The translations under genes were made by a program, and so were the position numbers. Of a stretch of 64,000 nucleotides of DNA, positions 43,194 through 51,993 are shown piece after piece. The notes under the pieces were generated by a model. The model made no database searches, was not told the DNA's origin, and saw only the letters and a list, made by a program, of their open reading frames with translations. This DNA comes from Martelella lutilitoris. GTDB taxonomy: Bacteria > Pseudomonadota > Alphaproteobacteria > Rhizobiales > Rhizobiaceae. Numbering within the stretch: the first letter of the stretch is position 1; the number at the start of each line of letters is the position of its first letter. The stretch covers positions 4,050,001-4,114,000 of the forward strand of contig NZ_CP066786.1 in the NCBI RefSeq assembly GCF_016598595.1. The letters are read 5' to 3'.

Positions 43194-43248
43194 TGGTTTC
43201 CGCGCTACGGTGTCTTTGGCATCAAACAGCGCGTTTGGGCCGATGAGG

Positions 43249-44550
43249 TCAACACTGCGCTGTCGACAGAATGGCCCAGCCCTTTGCCCCCAGATGCAGC
43301 GATCCGGCGCCGGAGAGATGCGCATCCCGCCCCGCAAGCACCGTTTTTGCCTCCGGCACGGCAAAGGACGCCGGTCCGTCGAGATTGAGAGCCAGGAAAA
43401 GCCGCCGCCCGTCATGCGCCAGTTCGAGGAGGAGCCGGGTGTTCTCCAGCCGCAGGACCTTCGTGCGCGCCCTGACAAGCCAGGAGTGGCGGCGCCTCAC
43501 CCCGATCAGTTCCTGATGGCGGCGGTAGACGGACCAGCCATCCGACCAGAGATCCTGCGGACTTTCGGGAAAGGCCGGGCGAACCGCGTCGTCGCCGCCC
43601 TCGCCTTCCGTCTTGATGCCATGGAAGGCCTGCTCGTCGCCGGCATAGACCGAGGGAATGCCGCCGACCGTAAACAGCACGGCGAGCGCCTGTTCCAGCG
43701 TGCCGGCGTCCTCAAGGCAACTCGCCAGCCGCGTGACGTCGTGATTACCGACAAAAGTCTGCGGAATGAAATGATCGAGAAAGCCGTTATGCCGGTCGAG
43801 CGCCCAGCTCAACTCGAAGAAATTGCGGTCGTTGAGCGCGCTCCAGATGGCTTTCCAGAGTTCGTACTGGGTCACGGAATCGACGCCGCTCATTTGGACG
43901 AATCCGGCATAGTCGCCATGGATCATCTCGGCGAAGATGAAGGCGTCGGGGTGGCGGTCGCGAACGCCCGGCAGCACACGCGCCCAGAATTCCGGCGCCA
44001 TCACGTAAGCCGCATCGAGCCGCCAGCCGGAAGCCCCGCGGTCGAACCAGTGGAGCATCACCGTGCGGACATAATCCTCGACCGCCGGATTTTCCCCGTT
44101 GAGCGCCACGAGACCGTGGTGCCCCTCGAATGTGGCAAGTTCGCCTTCCGGCATGAAACGAAACCATGACGCTTTCGACGACGACGCGCCGCGCTCCAGC
44201 ACATCGCGGACAAAGGGGTGGCTGCGCCCGACATGATTGAACACACCATCGAGCACGACCCGCAGGCCACGTGCGCGCGCCTCAACGATCAACCTGTCGA
44301 AATCGTCGTCATCGCCGAGCCGTGGATCGATCCGGAAATGGTCGGTGGTGTCGTAGCCATGGGTCGCTGAGGCGAAGATGGGGCCCAGCAACAGGACGGA
44401 AGCGCCGAGTTCGACGGCGTAATCGAGCCATTTCAGCAGATGGTCAAGCCTGTGCTTAAGCGGCGTATCGGCATCAGGGCGGATTGGCGCCCCGGTGAAG
44501 CCGAGTGGATAAAGGTGCCAGAAAACGGCGTGCTCAATCCATGAGGACAT
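43249..44550 (-). CDS. GH13 alpha-amylase family enzyme
   Basis: 433 residues, no signal peptide. The four GH13 regions are in order: DGVFNH (about 101-106), GWRLDAAYV with nucleophile Asp179, FIFAEMIHGD with acid/base Glu208, and FVGNHD with Asp271. It opens WIEHAVFWHLYPLGFTGAP, like cytoplasmic neopullulanase/cyclomaltodextrinase or sucrose-hydrolase branches; the specificity is undetermined. The start at 44550 lies 13 bp after the TetR stop, so they form one operon. Confidence 0.92.
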   Translation of the reverse strand: MSSWIEHAVFWHLYPLGFTGAPIRPDADTPLKHRLDHLLKWLDYAVELGASVLLLGPIFASATHGYDTTDHFRIDPRLGDDDDFDRLIVEARARGLRVVLDGVFNHVGRSHPFVRDVLERGASSSKASWFRFMPEGELATFEGHHGLVALNGENPAVEDYVRTVMLHWFDRGASGWRLDAAYVMAPEFWARVLPGVRDRHPDAFIFAEMIHGDYAGFVQMSGVDSVTQYELWKAIWSALNDRNFFELSWALDRHNGFLDHFIPQTFVGNHDVTRLASCLEDAGTLEQALAVLFTVGGIPSVYAGDEQAFHGIKTEGEGGDDAVRPAFPESPQDLWSDGWSVYRRHQELIGVRRRHSWLVRARTKVLRLENTRLLLELAHDGRRLFLALNLDGPASFAVPEAKTVLAGRDAHLSGAGSLHLGAKGWAILSTAQC

Positions 44551-44563
44551 CGGTCGCCCCTGC

Positions 44564-45190
44564 TTATGTACTGAATGGTACATTGTATGATTGTTCTCCG
44601 TCGGAAGAAGCGGGCGGCAGGGCGCCGTTCAGGAACATTTTGACCGTGTCTGCCGCCGAGCGCGCGTTGAGCGTCGCGAAGCTGTTGAGCGCGATGCCGA
44701 TATGATTGTTGACCAGGCCGAGAAAGGAGGCCGCCAGAAGCCTGTGCCGCCCTGTCAACCCGCCACCGGAGGCTTGCTCATGGGCACGGAAACAGGCGTC
44801 GAACACCTCGAAATGGCGCTGGTGGTGCTGCTCGGCCGCCTGCCGCGCCTCGCTTTCCACCGGGGCGAACCAGAGCGTCAGGTAAAAGCGGTAGAGCGAG
44901 GGCTCCTCACGGGCGAAACCGAATGTCGTTTCCGCGAGCGCAGTGAGCGCACGGTCGAACGGCGCAACCATACAGGCACGCTCCAGCGCCTCATGCAAGG
45001 GGGCCAGACGCTCCTTCAGCAAGGTTTCGAGAAGGCCGAGCTTGGACCCGAAATAATGATAGAGCGTGGGCTTCCCCACGCCGGCATCATTGCAGATCTG
45101 TTGAACGCCAACGCCTTCATAGCCATAGGCGGAAAAGAGACGAAGGGCATGTTCGAGCAATATGGCTCTCGTGGGGGTCGCATGTATCAT
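44564..45190 (-). CDS. TetR family transcriptional regulator
   Basis: 208 residues. Helix-turn-helix: ILLEHALRLFSAYGYEGVGVQQICNDAGVGKPTLYHYFGSK (about 9-50); C-terminal domain of unknown ligand. The start at 45190 (MIHATPTRAI) is preferred; a perfect dyad 10 bp upstream is probably its own operator. It is the first gene of an operon with the GH13 enzyme. Confidence 0.9.
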   Translation of the reverse strand: MIHATPTRAILLEHALRLFSAYGYEGVGVQQICNDAGVGKPTLYHYFGSKLGLLETLLKERLAPLHEALERACMVAPFDRALTALAETTFGFAREEPSLYRFYLTLWFAPVESEARQAAEQHHQRHFEVFDACFRAHEQASGGGLTGRHRLLAASFLGLVNNHIGIALNSFATLNARSAADTVKMFLNGALPPASSDGEQSYNVPFST

Positions 45191-45561
45191 GTCTTGACAT
45201 ATACCGTTCGGTATACACTTGGTCAAGATATGCTCTTCCCCTGAGAACGGTGTTTGGCTTCAAAAGAATGGTAACGTTCGATGCAAAGCGGGACGCGGCG
45301 GCGCATATTTGCGCAGAACGTGATGTGAGGCAGCATCCGGCGTTTTCTGTCTTTGTCAGTTGACCGACCGGGCATGCGGTATCGGAACATCCGGCCTGGA
45401 GGCAATCAACCCCACGAAGCCGTAAATCAAGCGGCCAGCGATCACCGTTGGGTCGCGACTTGTCCTAGGCTTCACGCAACGTCCTGACGCGTTCGGCGAC
45501 CCCGAACCCGTCCCCGTGACCCATCGGTTCCGGCAGGGTATCCGGTCGAGACAGGACCTGT
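45191..45561. promoter_or_regulatory. 371-bp intergenic region with TetR operator
   Basis: No gene was seen. The perfect dyad TATACCG-TT-CGGTATA at 45200-45215 is the probable operator of the TetR gene. The rest, up to the LysR stop, shows no recognisable feature. Confidence 0.6.
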
Positions 45562-46527
45562 TCAAGATATTCTTGTGGTTTTTGAAGCCATCGAGATTCG
45601 TTCCGTCGTGAAGTCGTAGGCGCTGGCGACGTCCTTGATTTCCATCACGTGAGAAACAAGCAGATCCAGAAAGGCCCGGACCGCCGGTACGTTCGACCTT
45701 TTTGGCGGCAGCGCTGCAAAGAGTTCCATTTGCGGCCCGATGAAATCCGGCAGCGCCCGGACAAGGGCGCCGGCGCGAGCCAATGGCTCAGCGTACAACA
45801 TCGGCAGAAGCGCGACCCCGGAGCCGGCGCTCAGGATGCCGAGAGCGACAGTCGGTTCACTCACAGTCATCAACGGCTCGCTCGTGAGGTATACGACCTC
45901 ACCCTTCGAGCCGGTCATTCTCCATTCGTGGGGAAACTCATCAATGGCGATGTCGATCCGGCCAAGGCCCTCTACAGCACTCGGATCGGAAAGATCAACC
46001 TCAGCGCCGCGCGTGCGGAAGGTGTAGAGCGCGAGCGGCGAGGCAACAATTTTCTTCGCCACAAGATAAGGCTCGTTCGGCCGCCCGACGCGGATCACGA
46101 CATCCAGTTCCTCGGCAACCGGATCCGGTCCGCCGCTCGTGACACGCAGGCTGGCCTTTACCGCCGGATACTGTTCCGTCAGCCTGGCAAGCACCGGCGC
46201 CAGCAGTTTCTGGCCCGAAAGGGCGCTGCCTGCGATGCGCAAGCGTCCGCTCGGCTCCCCCTGACCGAGGCGCACGGCTTCCTCCGCCGTCGAAAGGAGC
46301 GATAGCGCATCCTCGGCGGCAGGCAGGAGGCTCTCGCCGAGCGGAGTCATGCGCAAGCCCCGGCCGATACGATCGAAGAGAGGAGCGCCCGCGGCGTTCT
46401 CCAGCCGTTGCAGTGCGCGAGACAGGGTTGCCTTGGGCACCCCGAACCGGCGCGAGGCGGGGCTTAATCCGCCAGCGCTCGCGATCAGGCCGAATCCATG
46501 AAGATCGTTCAGGTCAAAATTATTCAT
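45562..46527 (-). CDS. LysR family transcriptional regulator
   Basis: 321 residues. N-terminal LysR helix-turn-helix (LHGFGLIASAGGLSPASRRFGVPKATLSRALQRLE), then a type-2 periplasmic-binding-like effector domain (GRLRIAGSALSGQKLLAPVLARL). The start at 46527 follows GGAACGG; a longer frame to 46650 would overlap the divergent gene. It probably regulates the divergent glutaredoxin-AhpD gene. Confidence 0.93.
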   Translation of the reverse strand: MNNFDLNDLHGFGLIASAGGLSPASRRFGVPKATLSRALQRLENAAGAPLFDRIGRGLRMTPLGESLLPAAEDALSLLSTAEEAVRLGQGEPSGRLRIAGSALSGQKLLAPVLARLTEQYPAVKASLRVTSGGPDPVAEELDVVIRVGRPNEPYLVAKKIVASPLALYTFRTRGAEVDLSDPSAVEGLGRIDIAIDEFPHEWRMTGSKGEVVYLTSEPLMTVSEPTVALGILSAGSGVALLPMLYAEPLARAGALVRALPDFIGPQMELFAALPPKRSNVPAVRAFLDLLVSHVMEIKDVASAYDFTTERISMASKTTRIS

Positions 46528-46532
46528 GTCAC

Positions 46533-46615
46533 CGTTCCGTTTTCCGAACGTTTTGTTCAAAAATGATCGGTTTTCGCGCTGAATGTCCAGTGCCAATATA
46601 TGTTCAACCCGAACA
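46533..46615. promoter_or_regulatory. Divergent LysR control region with two dyads
   Basis: CGTTC-N8-GAACG (46533-46550) and TGTTC-N5-GAACA (46601-46615) lie between the divergent starts at 46527 and 46633. Both share GTTC/GAAC arms and are candidate LysR sites. Confidence 0.45.
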
Positions 46616-46632
46616 AACGAACGGAGCCCGAT

Positions 46633-48288
46633 ATGGCCGAGAAGCTGCAACTCTTCACCAAACCCGATTGCCGGTTCTGCGTCGCGGCCAAGGAGACGCT
46701 GTCACGCGCCGGCCTCGGATTTGGCGAGCATGACGTGAGCGCCTCGCCGCGGACCGCCAATCTCAGCGTCTACCTGTCCGGTGTATCGACAGTGCCGCAG
46801 GCCTTCGCCGGCGAGATGCATATCAACGGTTCGCAGGATCTTGTCGCGCTTAACGCCGCCGGACGACTTGTGCCGCTCGTTGCCGCAGCGACCGCCGCGA
46901 TCGACACGGATCACCTCTCTGACGAAACCATCGCGCATGGCGCGGAGGATATCGTGCTCAAAGACTATATTCCCGAAAGCGACGGAACGCGTTCGGATGA
47001 TCCCGAGCAGTGGGCCATTCTGCGTTTCTATAAGGATTTTTTCGGTTTCTGGCCGAACTGTTTTTACTTCCAGCATCATTGGCCGGAGAGTTATAAGCTC
47101 TTCGTCTATGCCCATAATGTCGGCGCCATCGGGATGGGGCAGAAAATCCTGGGCGAACCGGTGATGATGGCAACCGGCTTTTCCACGTCCGAGGCGTCGG
47201 GATGCAACTATTGCCAGGTCCACATGACGTCGGCGGCGGGCGAGAAATCGCTCGGCATCCCGAAACTGATCGAAGCCGCCCGACAGGGACAGGCGCCGGA
47301 AGGTTCTCCGATCGGCCCATTCGAAGCGGCGCTTGCCGATCTCGCCGCAGCGTCGACGACCAACACGGTTAGCGACGAACTGCTGGCGCGGGTTCGGGCC
47401 AACGCCTCACGGAAGCGCATCTCGCACGAAGACGTCGAGGCTAATATCACCGGCACGGCAATGATCGCCTCGGCGTTCGGTTTCCTCAACACCTTCAACG
47501 ATCTTACCGGTGTCGACATCGAAGCCCACTGGGCGCGACAGTCCGAGCAGAGCGCGGGCATCGAGGCCGGTCGTCACGGTGTGAGCGAGGCTCGCACAGC
47601 GACCAATCTCGACCACGACCTGCCCCAGGGCGGACCCTCTGTGGAAGCGATGGTCGCGAAATACGAGGCGATTGTCGGGGAGGCGGGCGGTGCGGAGGCA
47701 TATGCCAGGCGGGAATTGGGGCTCCTGCCGGACTGGATGCACCTCTGGCCGGAGCACCTGCGCGCCCGCCACGCGGTCTTTTATGTCGAGATGATGCAGG
47801 ACCGGCCCCATTCGCCGGTGCCATCCGAACTCAAGCATCTGATGGCGCGCGTCTCGGCCATTGCCAGAGGCCATGACTATCTCGCCGCAGTGGAGGGGCT
47901 GCTTGCCTGCAGGGCGGCCGGGAGCGATCAACGCGCGGTCGAGCGTGCCCGTCATTGTTTCGATGCGGCAAAGTCGCGCCCCGAGGGGCAGGCGCTCTTC
48001 ACCGAAAAAGAGCGTGCCGCATTGACGGTGGCCTGGCTTTCAGGCCAGGCGCCGATCACCACGCCCAGGCGTTGCATTCAGCCCGCGATCGTCCACTGGA
48101 CGCCGGTCGAGCTCATTCACCTTTTCACCGTCTGCGGCGTTGCGGGCCTCGTTCAGCGGTTCTCGGCTATTGCCAGGCCGAAGATCGAAGCCGAGGTCCG
48201 AGACTTTCTGGAGCAGCACGAATTGACCGCGGACACGCTCGCCCTGCGTTATCCTCTCCCCGAGGAGCGCCACGGGGCGGCGACCTGA
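46633..48288 (+). CDS. Glutaredoxin-AhpD-type fusion protein (probable peroxidase/redox enzyme)
   Basis: 551 residues. Residues 1-75 are glutaredoxin-like: CRFC at 13-16, TVPQ cis-proline loop at about 53-56, and INGSQDL. Residues about 120-350 are carboxymuconolactone-decarboxylase/AhpD-like with SGCNYCQVH (Cys191, Cys194, His197), the peroxidatic CxxC-x2-H centre. A third part (about 420-545) has TEKERAALTVAWLSGQAP, like a second degenerate CMD domain without Cys. It may pass reducing power from the glutaredoxin part to the CMD centre (inference). The ATG at 46633 follows GGAG. Confidence 0.8.
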   Translation: MAEKLQLFTKPDCRFCVAAKETLSRAGLGFGEHDVSASPRTANLSVYLSGVSTVPQAFAGEMHINGSQDLVALNAAGRLVPLVAAATAAIDTDHLSDETIAHGAEDIVLKDYIPESDGTRSDDPEQWAILRFYKDFFGFWPNCFYFQHHWPESYKLFVYAHNVGAIGMGQKILGEPVMMATGFSTSEASGCNYCQVHMTSAAGEKSLGIPKLIEAARQGQAPEGSPIGPFEAALADLAAASTTNTVSDELLARVRANASRKRISHEDVEANITGTAMIASAFGFLNTFNDLTGVDIEAHWARQSEQSAGIEAGRHGVSEARTATNLDHDLPQGGPSVEAMVAKYEAIVGEAGGAEAYARRELGLLPDWMHLWPEHLRARHAVFYVEMMQDRPHSPVPSELKHLMARVSAIARGHDYLAAVEGLLACRAAGSDQRAVERARHCFDAAKSRPEGQALFTEKERAALTVAWLSGQAPITTPRRCIQPAIVHWTPVELIHLFTVCGVAGLVQRFSAIARPKIEAEVRDFLEQHELTADTLALRYPLPEERHGAAT

Positions 48289-48460
48289 CGGAATGGATTG
48301 CCGGATGTCCGGGGGTTTCCGACATTCGACTGCGGCAACCTCAAGGACAAATGCCGGAACCGGACCGCCAGAGCTTTTACGCAGTAGCGGACGATGACCC
48401 GGTAGCCACTGCGTCTGAAATCGCTCCGGACGCAGCGTTAACCCGAAAAGGACTCTTTCC

Positions 48461-48934
48461 ATGACCTCTTTGATCTCGTCGCTTGTCACGGTCTGCTTCG
48501 CCTTCGCATGCGGAATATTCCTGACGCTGTCCTATATCGAGAAGCCGGTCTGGGCGGTCATGCGCAATCCGATGACGCCGAACGTGTCGGACGAGACTGC
48601 GCGGTCGGTCCACGCGGCACTCAACCGCCTGATCCGGCTCTTGCCCCCGACCATGATGGCCACGATGGGTACGGGAACAGTGCTGCTCGCAGTACAGGCG
48701 TGGCAGCGCGATTTCGCCTGGGCGCCGTTCACGGTGCTGATCGTGCTGGCGCTTTGCCTGGGCTACATGCTGAGTCAGCTCTTCGGCCGCATCGAGGCGG
48801 TCAAGGACTACCCGTCCGACGGCGAGATCGAGATCGTACGCGAGGGCCTGAGCAAGCTGGCCGCGCTCCATCATGTCGGGTTGTTCTCCGCGGCACTCAC
48901 TGTCTTGCTGCAGGTCGCACTCGTTCAGGCGTAA
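48461..48934 (+). CDS. Small membrane protein (possibly DUF1772-like)
   Basis: 157 residues, four hydrophobic helices (about 5-25, 60-80, 88-105, 135-155). It has SYIEKPVWAVMRNP near the first helix and RLIRLLPPTMMA before the second. Weak resemblance to DUF1772/anthrone-oxygenase-like membrane proteins; the function is unknown. It lies 172 bp after the glutaredoxin-AhpD gene on the same strand. Confidence 0.65.
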   Translation: MTSLISSLVTVCFAFACGIFLTLSYIEKPVWAVMRNPMTPNVSDETARSVHAALNRLIRLLPPTMMATMGTGTVLLAVQAWQRDFAWAPFTVLIVLALCLGYMLSQLFGRIEAVKDYPSDGEIEIVREGLSKLAALHHVGLFSAALTVLLQVALVQA

Positions 48935-49618
48935 TCACACAAGTCCAGCGCTTGCGGTGCCAATCCCGCCCGAAACGTCGTCCTTGCCGGAAAACGACCA
49001 ACTTTGCGCAGCCCCAGGCGCTGAACGCCGCCATTTCTCCTCATTGCCTATCTTTGCGCTCCGCCCGAGGTGCGCGTGCCGTTCGGCGATATCGGCGTCG
49101 TTGAAGCTGCGTCCTATGACGGCGTGACCGTCGGACTTCGGGTCAATGAGAGTATTCACGCACCGCTTCTGTGCGTCGCCAACGTCTTCGACCTCGCTTC
49201 GGACGATCTGAGCCTGCCCGGAAACGTGAACGAGTGAAGCTGTGACCATGCGCCTCGAGCCTGCTCCGGTGCTCCAGGCGGCTCGGCGACTGAACGCCCC
49301 CGAGCCGCTGCCCGGACCCGACCACTTCCGCAACGGCGACATGCCCATCGAAGCCTTCCGGATATTATGCCCGGCCCGCGACGAGGTCGAATGCACCGCC
49401 CCCCAAAAGAATGCAGGGAGATCGCCCAGTATGAAGTCAGCAGCTTTCCCCCACAGTTTCCCTGTGGCGCGCGGCACGGATGGCATACGGCGCAATCTCT
49501 CCGGTGTTCGGGGGCGGATTGCCGCCGCCTGTGAATTTTCTCGGGCGTTTCCGGACATGCGGGCACAGCGGGACTTGCCCCCTTGCCCGGCGCGGAGGCG
49601 CCCGCTCCGGAAGCCGGC
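48935..49618. other. 684-bp region without a confident gene
   Basis: Open frames here on both strands lack ribosome sites and family features. One short plus-strand segment (49025-49237) looks coding-like and is listed as a possible remnant. The region separates the redox cluster from the LacI/ABC cluster. Confidence 0.4.
49025..49237 (+). pseudogene. Possible gene remnant
   Basis: An open frame of 70 codons with no start codon at its beginning reads like a genuine protein end: PFGDIGVVEAASYDGVTVGL, then ESIHAPLLCVANVFDLASDD and LPGNVNE before TGA. Upstream the frame is closed by a stop. No family was recognised. It could equally be chance coding-like sequence in GC-rich DNA. Confidence 0.25.
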
Positions 49619-50647
49619 CTAGCCGCTGGAGCGGGCGACAAGGTCGGCGCCGACCAGCATCTTCACACACGGAAGGTCGGCAGCACCGTTGATGATGTCA
49701 TCAAGCAAGGCAACGGCATGAAAGCCGATCTTGCGCTTGGATACGTCAATCGTCGTCAACGGCGGATCGCTGGTGGCACTCATCGGCAGATTGTCGAAAC
49801 CGATCAGCGAAACATCCTGAGGAATACCGATACCGTTCTCCCGCAAAGCCCGGGCAAAGCCGAGCGCCATGATATCATTGGTGCAAAAATAGCATTCCGC
49901 CAGCTTGCCGCCGGACGCCAAATAATCAGACGCACCGCGATGGGCGCCCGTAAAGGTCGATTCAACGGAAATGATCAGCGAAGGATCAACCGCAAGACCT
50001 AGCCGCTCCATGTTGCGGAAATAGGCGTCATGCCGCAGTTTGAAGTTGGTCGTTCCAACATGGCTTGCGACAAAACCGACCCGTGAAAAGCCGCGCGACT
50101 TGAAGCGCTCCAGCACCTTGTAGACGGCGTCGATATTGTTCATGTTGACGAAATTCGCCTCAACGACGTCGTAAAAGGTATCGATAAACACGATCGGTGC
50201 CCCGACGCTTTGCAGCAAGCGGATGTCCTCTTCGCTCAGTTCCGTTCCAAGAGCGATAACGCCGCTGACGCCGGCGGCCCCGGCCACGGCTTCCGCAATC
50301 GAGGCAATGGTCTCGCCATCGTGGCTGGCAACCTCGAGCGCATAGCCTCTGCGCAGCGCCTCCTGCGACATGCCGTCGATATAATCGGAAATGAAATGGC
50401 TGTGGTCGCGGTTCACCGTCTGGCCGTGTTTGGCGATTTTCAGGAACCGCAATGTCTCCTTGACCTCGCTGGAACGGCTTCGGGAAGCGCGCGGTACGTA
50501 TTTAAGGCGCGATACGGCTTCGAGAACCCGCACCCGCGTCGCTTCGGAAATCTCCCCCTTGCCGTTGAGCACAAGAGATACCGTCGCGGCTGACACCCCT
50601 GAGGCAGCTGCTATGTCGCGAATCGTGGGAATGGTCTTGGTTTTCAT
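49619..50647 (-). CDS. LacI family transcriptional regulator of the ABC/DhaKL cluster
   Basis: 342 residues. Helix-turn-helix PTIRDIAAASGVSAATVSLVLNG near the start, then an effector domain with FVASHVGTTNFKLRHDAYFR and DVSLIGFDNLPMSATSDPPLTTIDVS. It is divergent from the ABC permease gene at 50855 and is the likely repressor of the whole cluster. The ribosome site before the ATG at 50647 is weak (GAGA). Confidence 0.93.
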   Translation of the reverse strand: MKTKTIPTIRDIAAASGVSAATVSLVLNGKGEISEATRVRVLEAVSRLKYVPRASRSRSSEVKETLRFLKIAKHGQTVNRDHSHFISDYIDGMSQEALRRGYALEVASHDGETIASIAEAVAGAAGVSGVIALGTELSEEDIRLLQSVGAPIVFIDTFYDVVEANFVNMNNIDAVYKVLERFKSRGFSRVGFVASHVGTTNFKLRHDAYFRNMERLGLAVDPSLIISVESTFTGAHRGASDYLASGGKLAECYFCTNDIMALGFARALRENGIGIPQDVSLIGFDNLPMSATSDPPLTTIDVSKRKIGFHAVALLDDIINGAADLPCVKMLVGADLVARSSG

Positions 50648-50705
50648 ATTCTCAAAATTGCTGGTTGGCGCTCAGGTTGCAACCGTCTTGTCTTCGCGCA
50701 TTTTG

Positions 50706-50842
50706 TTTAGTGAATTTTAGTTGGAAACTAGGCGTATTCCATGCCTTTGAGAAGACCAAATTGCGGCTTTTTCCCAAATTTAGCTCTTGATGGCACCTCA
50801 TTCGTCTGCTAGCGTTTAGTAAAGTTATGGCGATTTAGTAAA
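50706..50842. promoter_or_regulatory. Divergent control region with three TTTAGTRAA sites
   Basis: TTTAGTGAA (50706-50714), TTTAGTAAA (50815-50823) and TTTAGTAAA (50834-50842). The last two are 19 bp apart and end just before the permease ribosome site, so a bound protein would block the ABC operon; the first lies near the LacI gene. They are candidate operators for the LacI protein. Confidence 0.55.
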
Positions 50843-50854
50843 CGGGAGGTGCTA

Positions 50855-51841
50855 ATGCGTCGGCTGGATGGTCAGTTGCTCGTGCTCGCGGTCATGAACC
50901 TGGCGCTGTTGGCAATCGGCGCCCTGATTTCGGGCGGCACCTTTCTCTCGCTTTTCAATCTGCAATCGATGGCGACACAGGTCCCCGAGATCGGCCTGCT
51001 GGCGATCGGCGTGGCGCTTGCCATGTGCGCGGGCAATGGCGGCATCGACCTGTCGGGTATCTCGCTTGCCAATCTCGCCGGCGTGGCTTCGGCAATCGTC
51101 GTGACGAGCTTTCTCGATCCCTATGATCAGCCGGTGATGTTCACCGCGACATTTGCGCTGATCGCCGTTGTCGTCGGCTGCCTTGGCGGGTTGATCAACG
51201 GGCTCCTGATCTCGTTTGTCGGCATTACGCCGATCCTTTGCACGCTCGGAACGCAAATGGCCTTCACCGGCCTGGCCGTGATCGTCTCGGGAGGGCGTGC
51301 GGTGACCGTCGGCAGCCCGGATCCGCTTTACAATATCGGCAATGGTTTCATCTTTGCCGTGCCAATCGGTTTCGTCATCTTCATCGCCGTCGCAACGGCG
51401 ATCGGACTTGTCGTACGCTATACCCCTTATGGCAAGTGGCTGATGCTGGGCGGCTCGAACCTGAAGGCCGCCACCTTTGCCGGCTTTCCCAAGCGCGCGG
51501 TGATCACGACGACCTACACGCTGAGCGGTCTGCTCGCCGGTATTGCCGGGGTCATCATCGCCGCACGCAATGTCAATGTAAAATGGGACTACGGTACGTC
51601 GTATCTGCTGATCGCCATTCTCGTGGCAGTCATGGCGGGGGTCCGCCCTCAGGGCGGGTATGGACGCATCATCTGCGTCGTGCTGTCGGCGATCGCGTTG
51701 CAGCTCATGTCGAGCCTTCTGAATTTCGGCGGTTTTTCGAACTTCGTCCGGGATTTTGCCTGGGGCGCGTTGCTGCTCGCCTTCCTGATCGTCGGCCGCC
51801 ACGACCTGGTCAGCTATCTGTTCCCGGGAGGTCGCCGCTAG
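50855..51841 (+). CDS. Ribose-type sugar ABC transporter permease
   Basis: 328 residues with about eight to ten membrane helices, BPD_transp_2 family: GLLAIGVALAMCAGNGGIDLSG, ISFVGITPILCTLGTQMAFTGLAV, and YTPYGKWLMLGGSNLKAATFAGF. The ATG at 50855 follows GGGAGG; an in-frame GTG at 50849 overlaps that site. It pairs with the second permease at 54652. Confidence 0.93.
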   Translation: MRRLDGQLLVLAVMNLALLAIGALISGGTFLSLFNLQSMATQVPEIGLLAIGVALAMCAGNGGIDLSGISLANLAGVASAIVVTSFLDPYDQPVMFTATFALIAVVVGCLGGLINGLLISFVGITPILCTLGTQMAFTGLAVIVSGGRAVTVGSPDPLYNIGNGFIFAVPIGFVIFIAVATAIGLVVRYTPYGKWLMLGGSNLKAATFAGFPKRAVITTTYTLSGLLAGIAGVIIAARNVNVKWDYGTSYLLIAILVAVMAGVRPQGGYGRIICVVLSAIALQLMSSLLNFGGFSNFVRDFAWGALLLAFLIVGRHDLVSYLFPGGRR

Positions 51842-51993
51842 TCGAAACGGGTTCGGGGCGCAAATCGTGCCGCCCCTGATCAAACGATGCAGGTTTCAGG
51901 AGCATCGCTGCACACTCACTGTTGAGCCGCTCCGGCCGTTCGCATTCCCTCGCGTGGACGGTCATGGAAACGGAGGGAAAATTGGAGGAAAGA

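Noticed and set aside
43194..43478. N-terminal extension of the four-helix membrane protein
   Set aside because: It would overlap the GH13 coding region by 230 bp and has non-protein-like composition; the membrane protein begins naturally at 43193.
45356..45565. 69-codon minus-strand open frame between LysR and TetR genes
   Set aside because: No recognisable domain or ribosome site; treated as intergenic.
48935..49558. 207-codon minus-strand open frame
   Set aside because: No start signal or domain; it competes with another weak frame on the plus strand and neither is convincing.
49242..49622. 126-codon plus-strand open frame before the LacI gene
   Set aside because: No ribosome site, Arg/Pro-rich composition typical of non-coding GC-rich DNA, and no family features.
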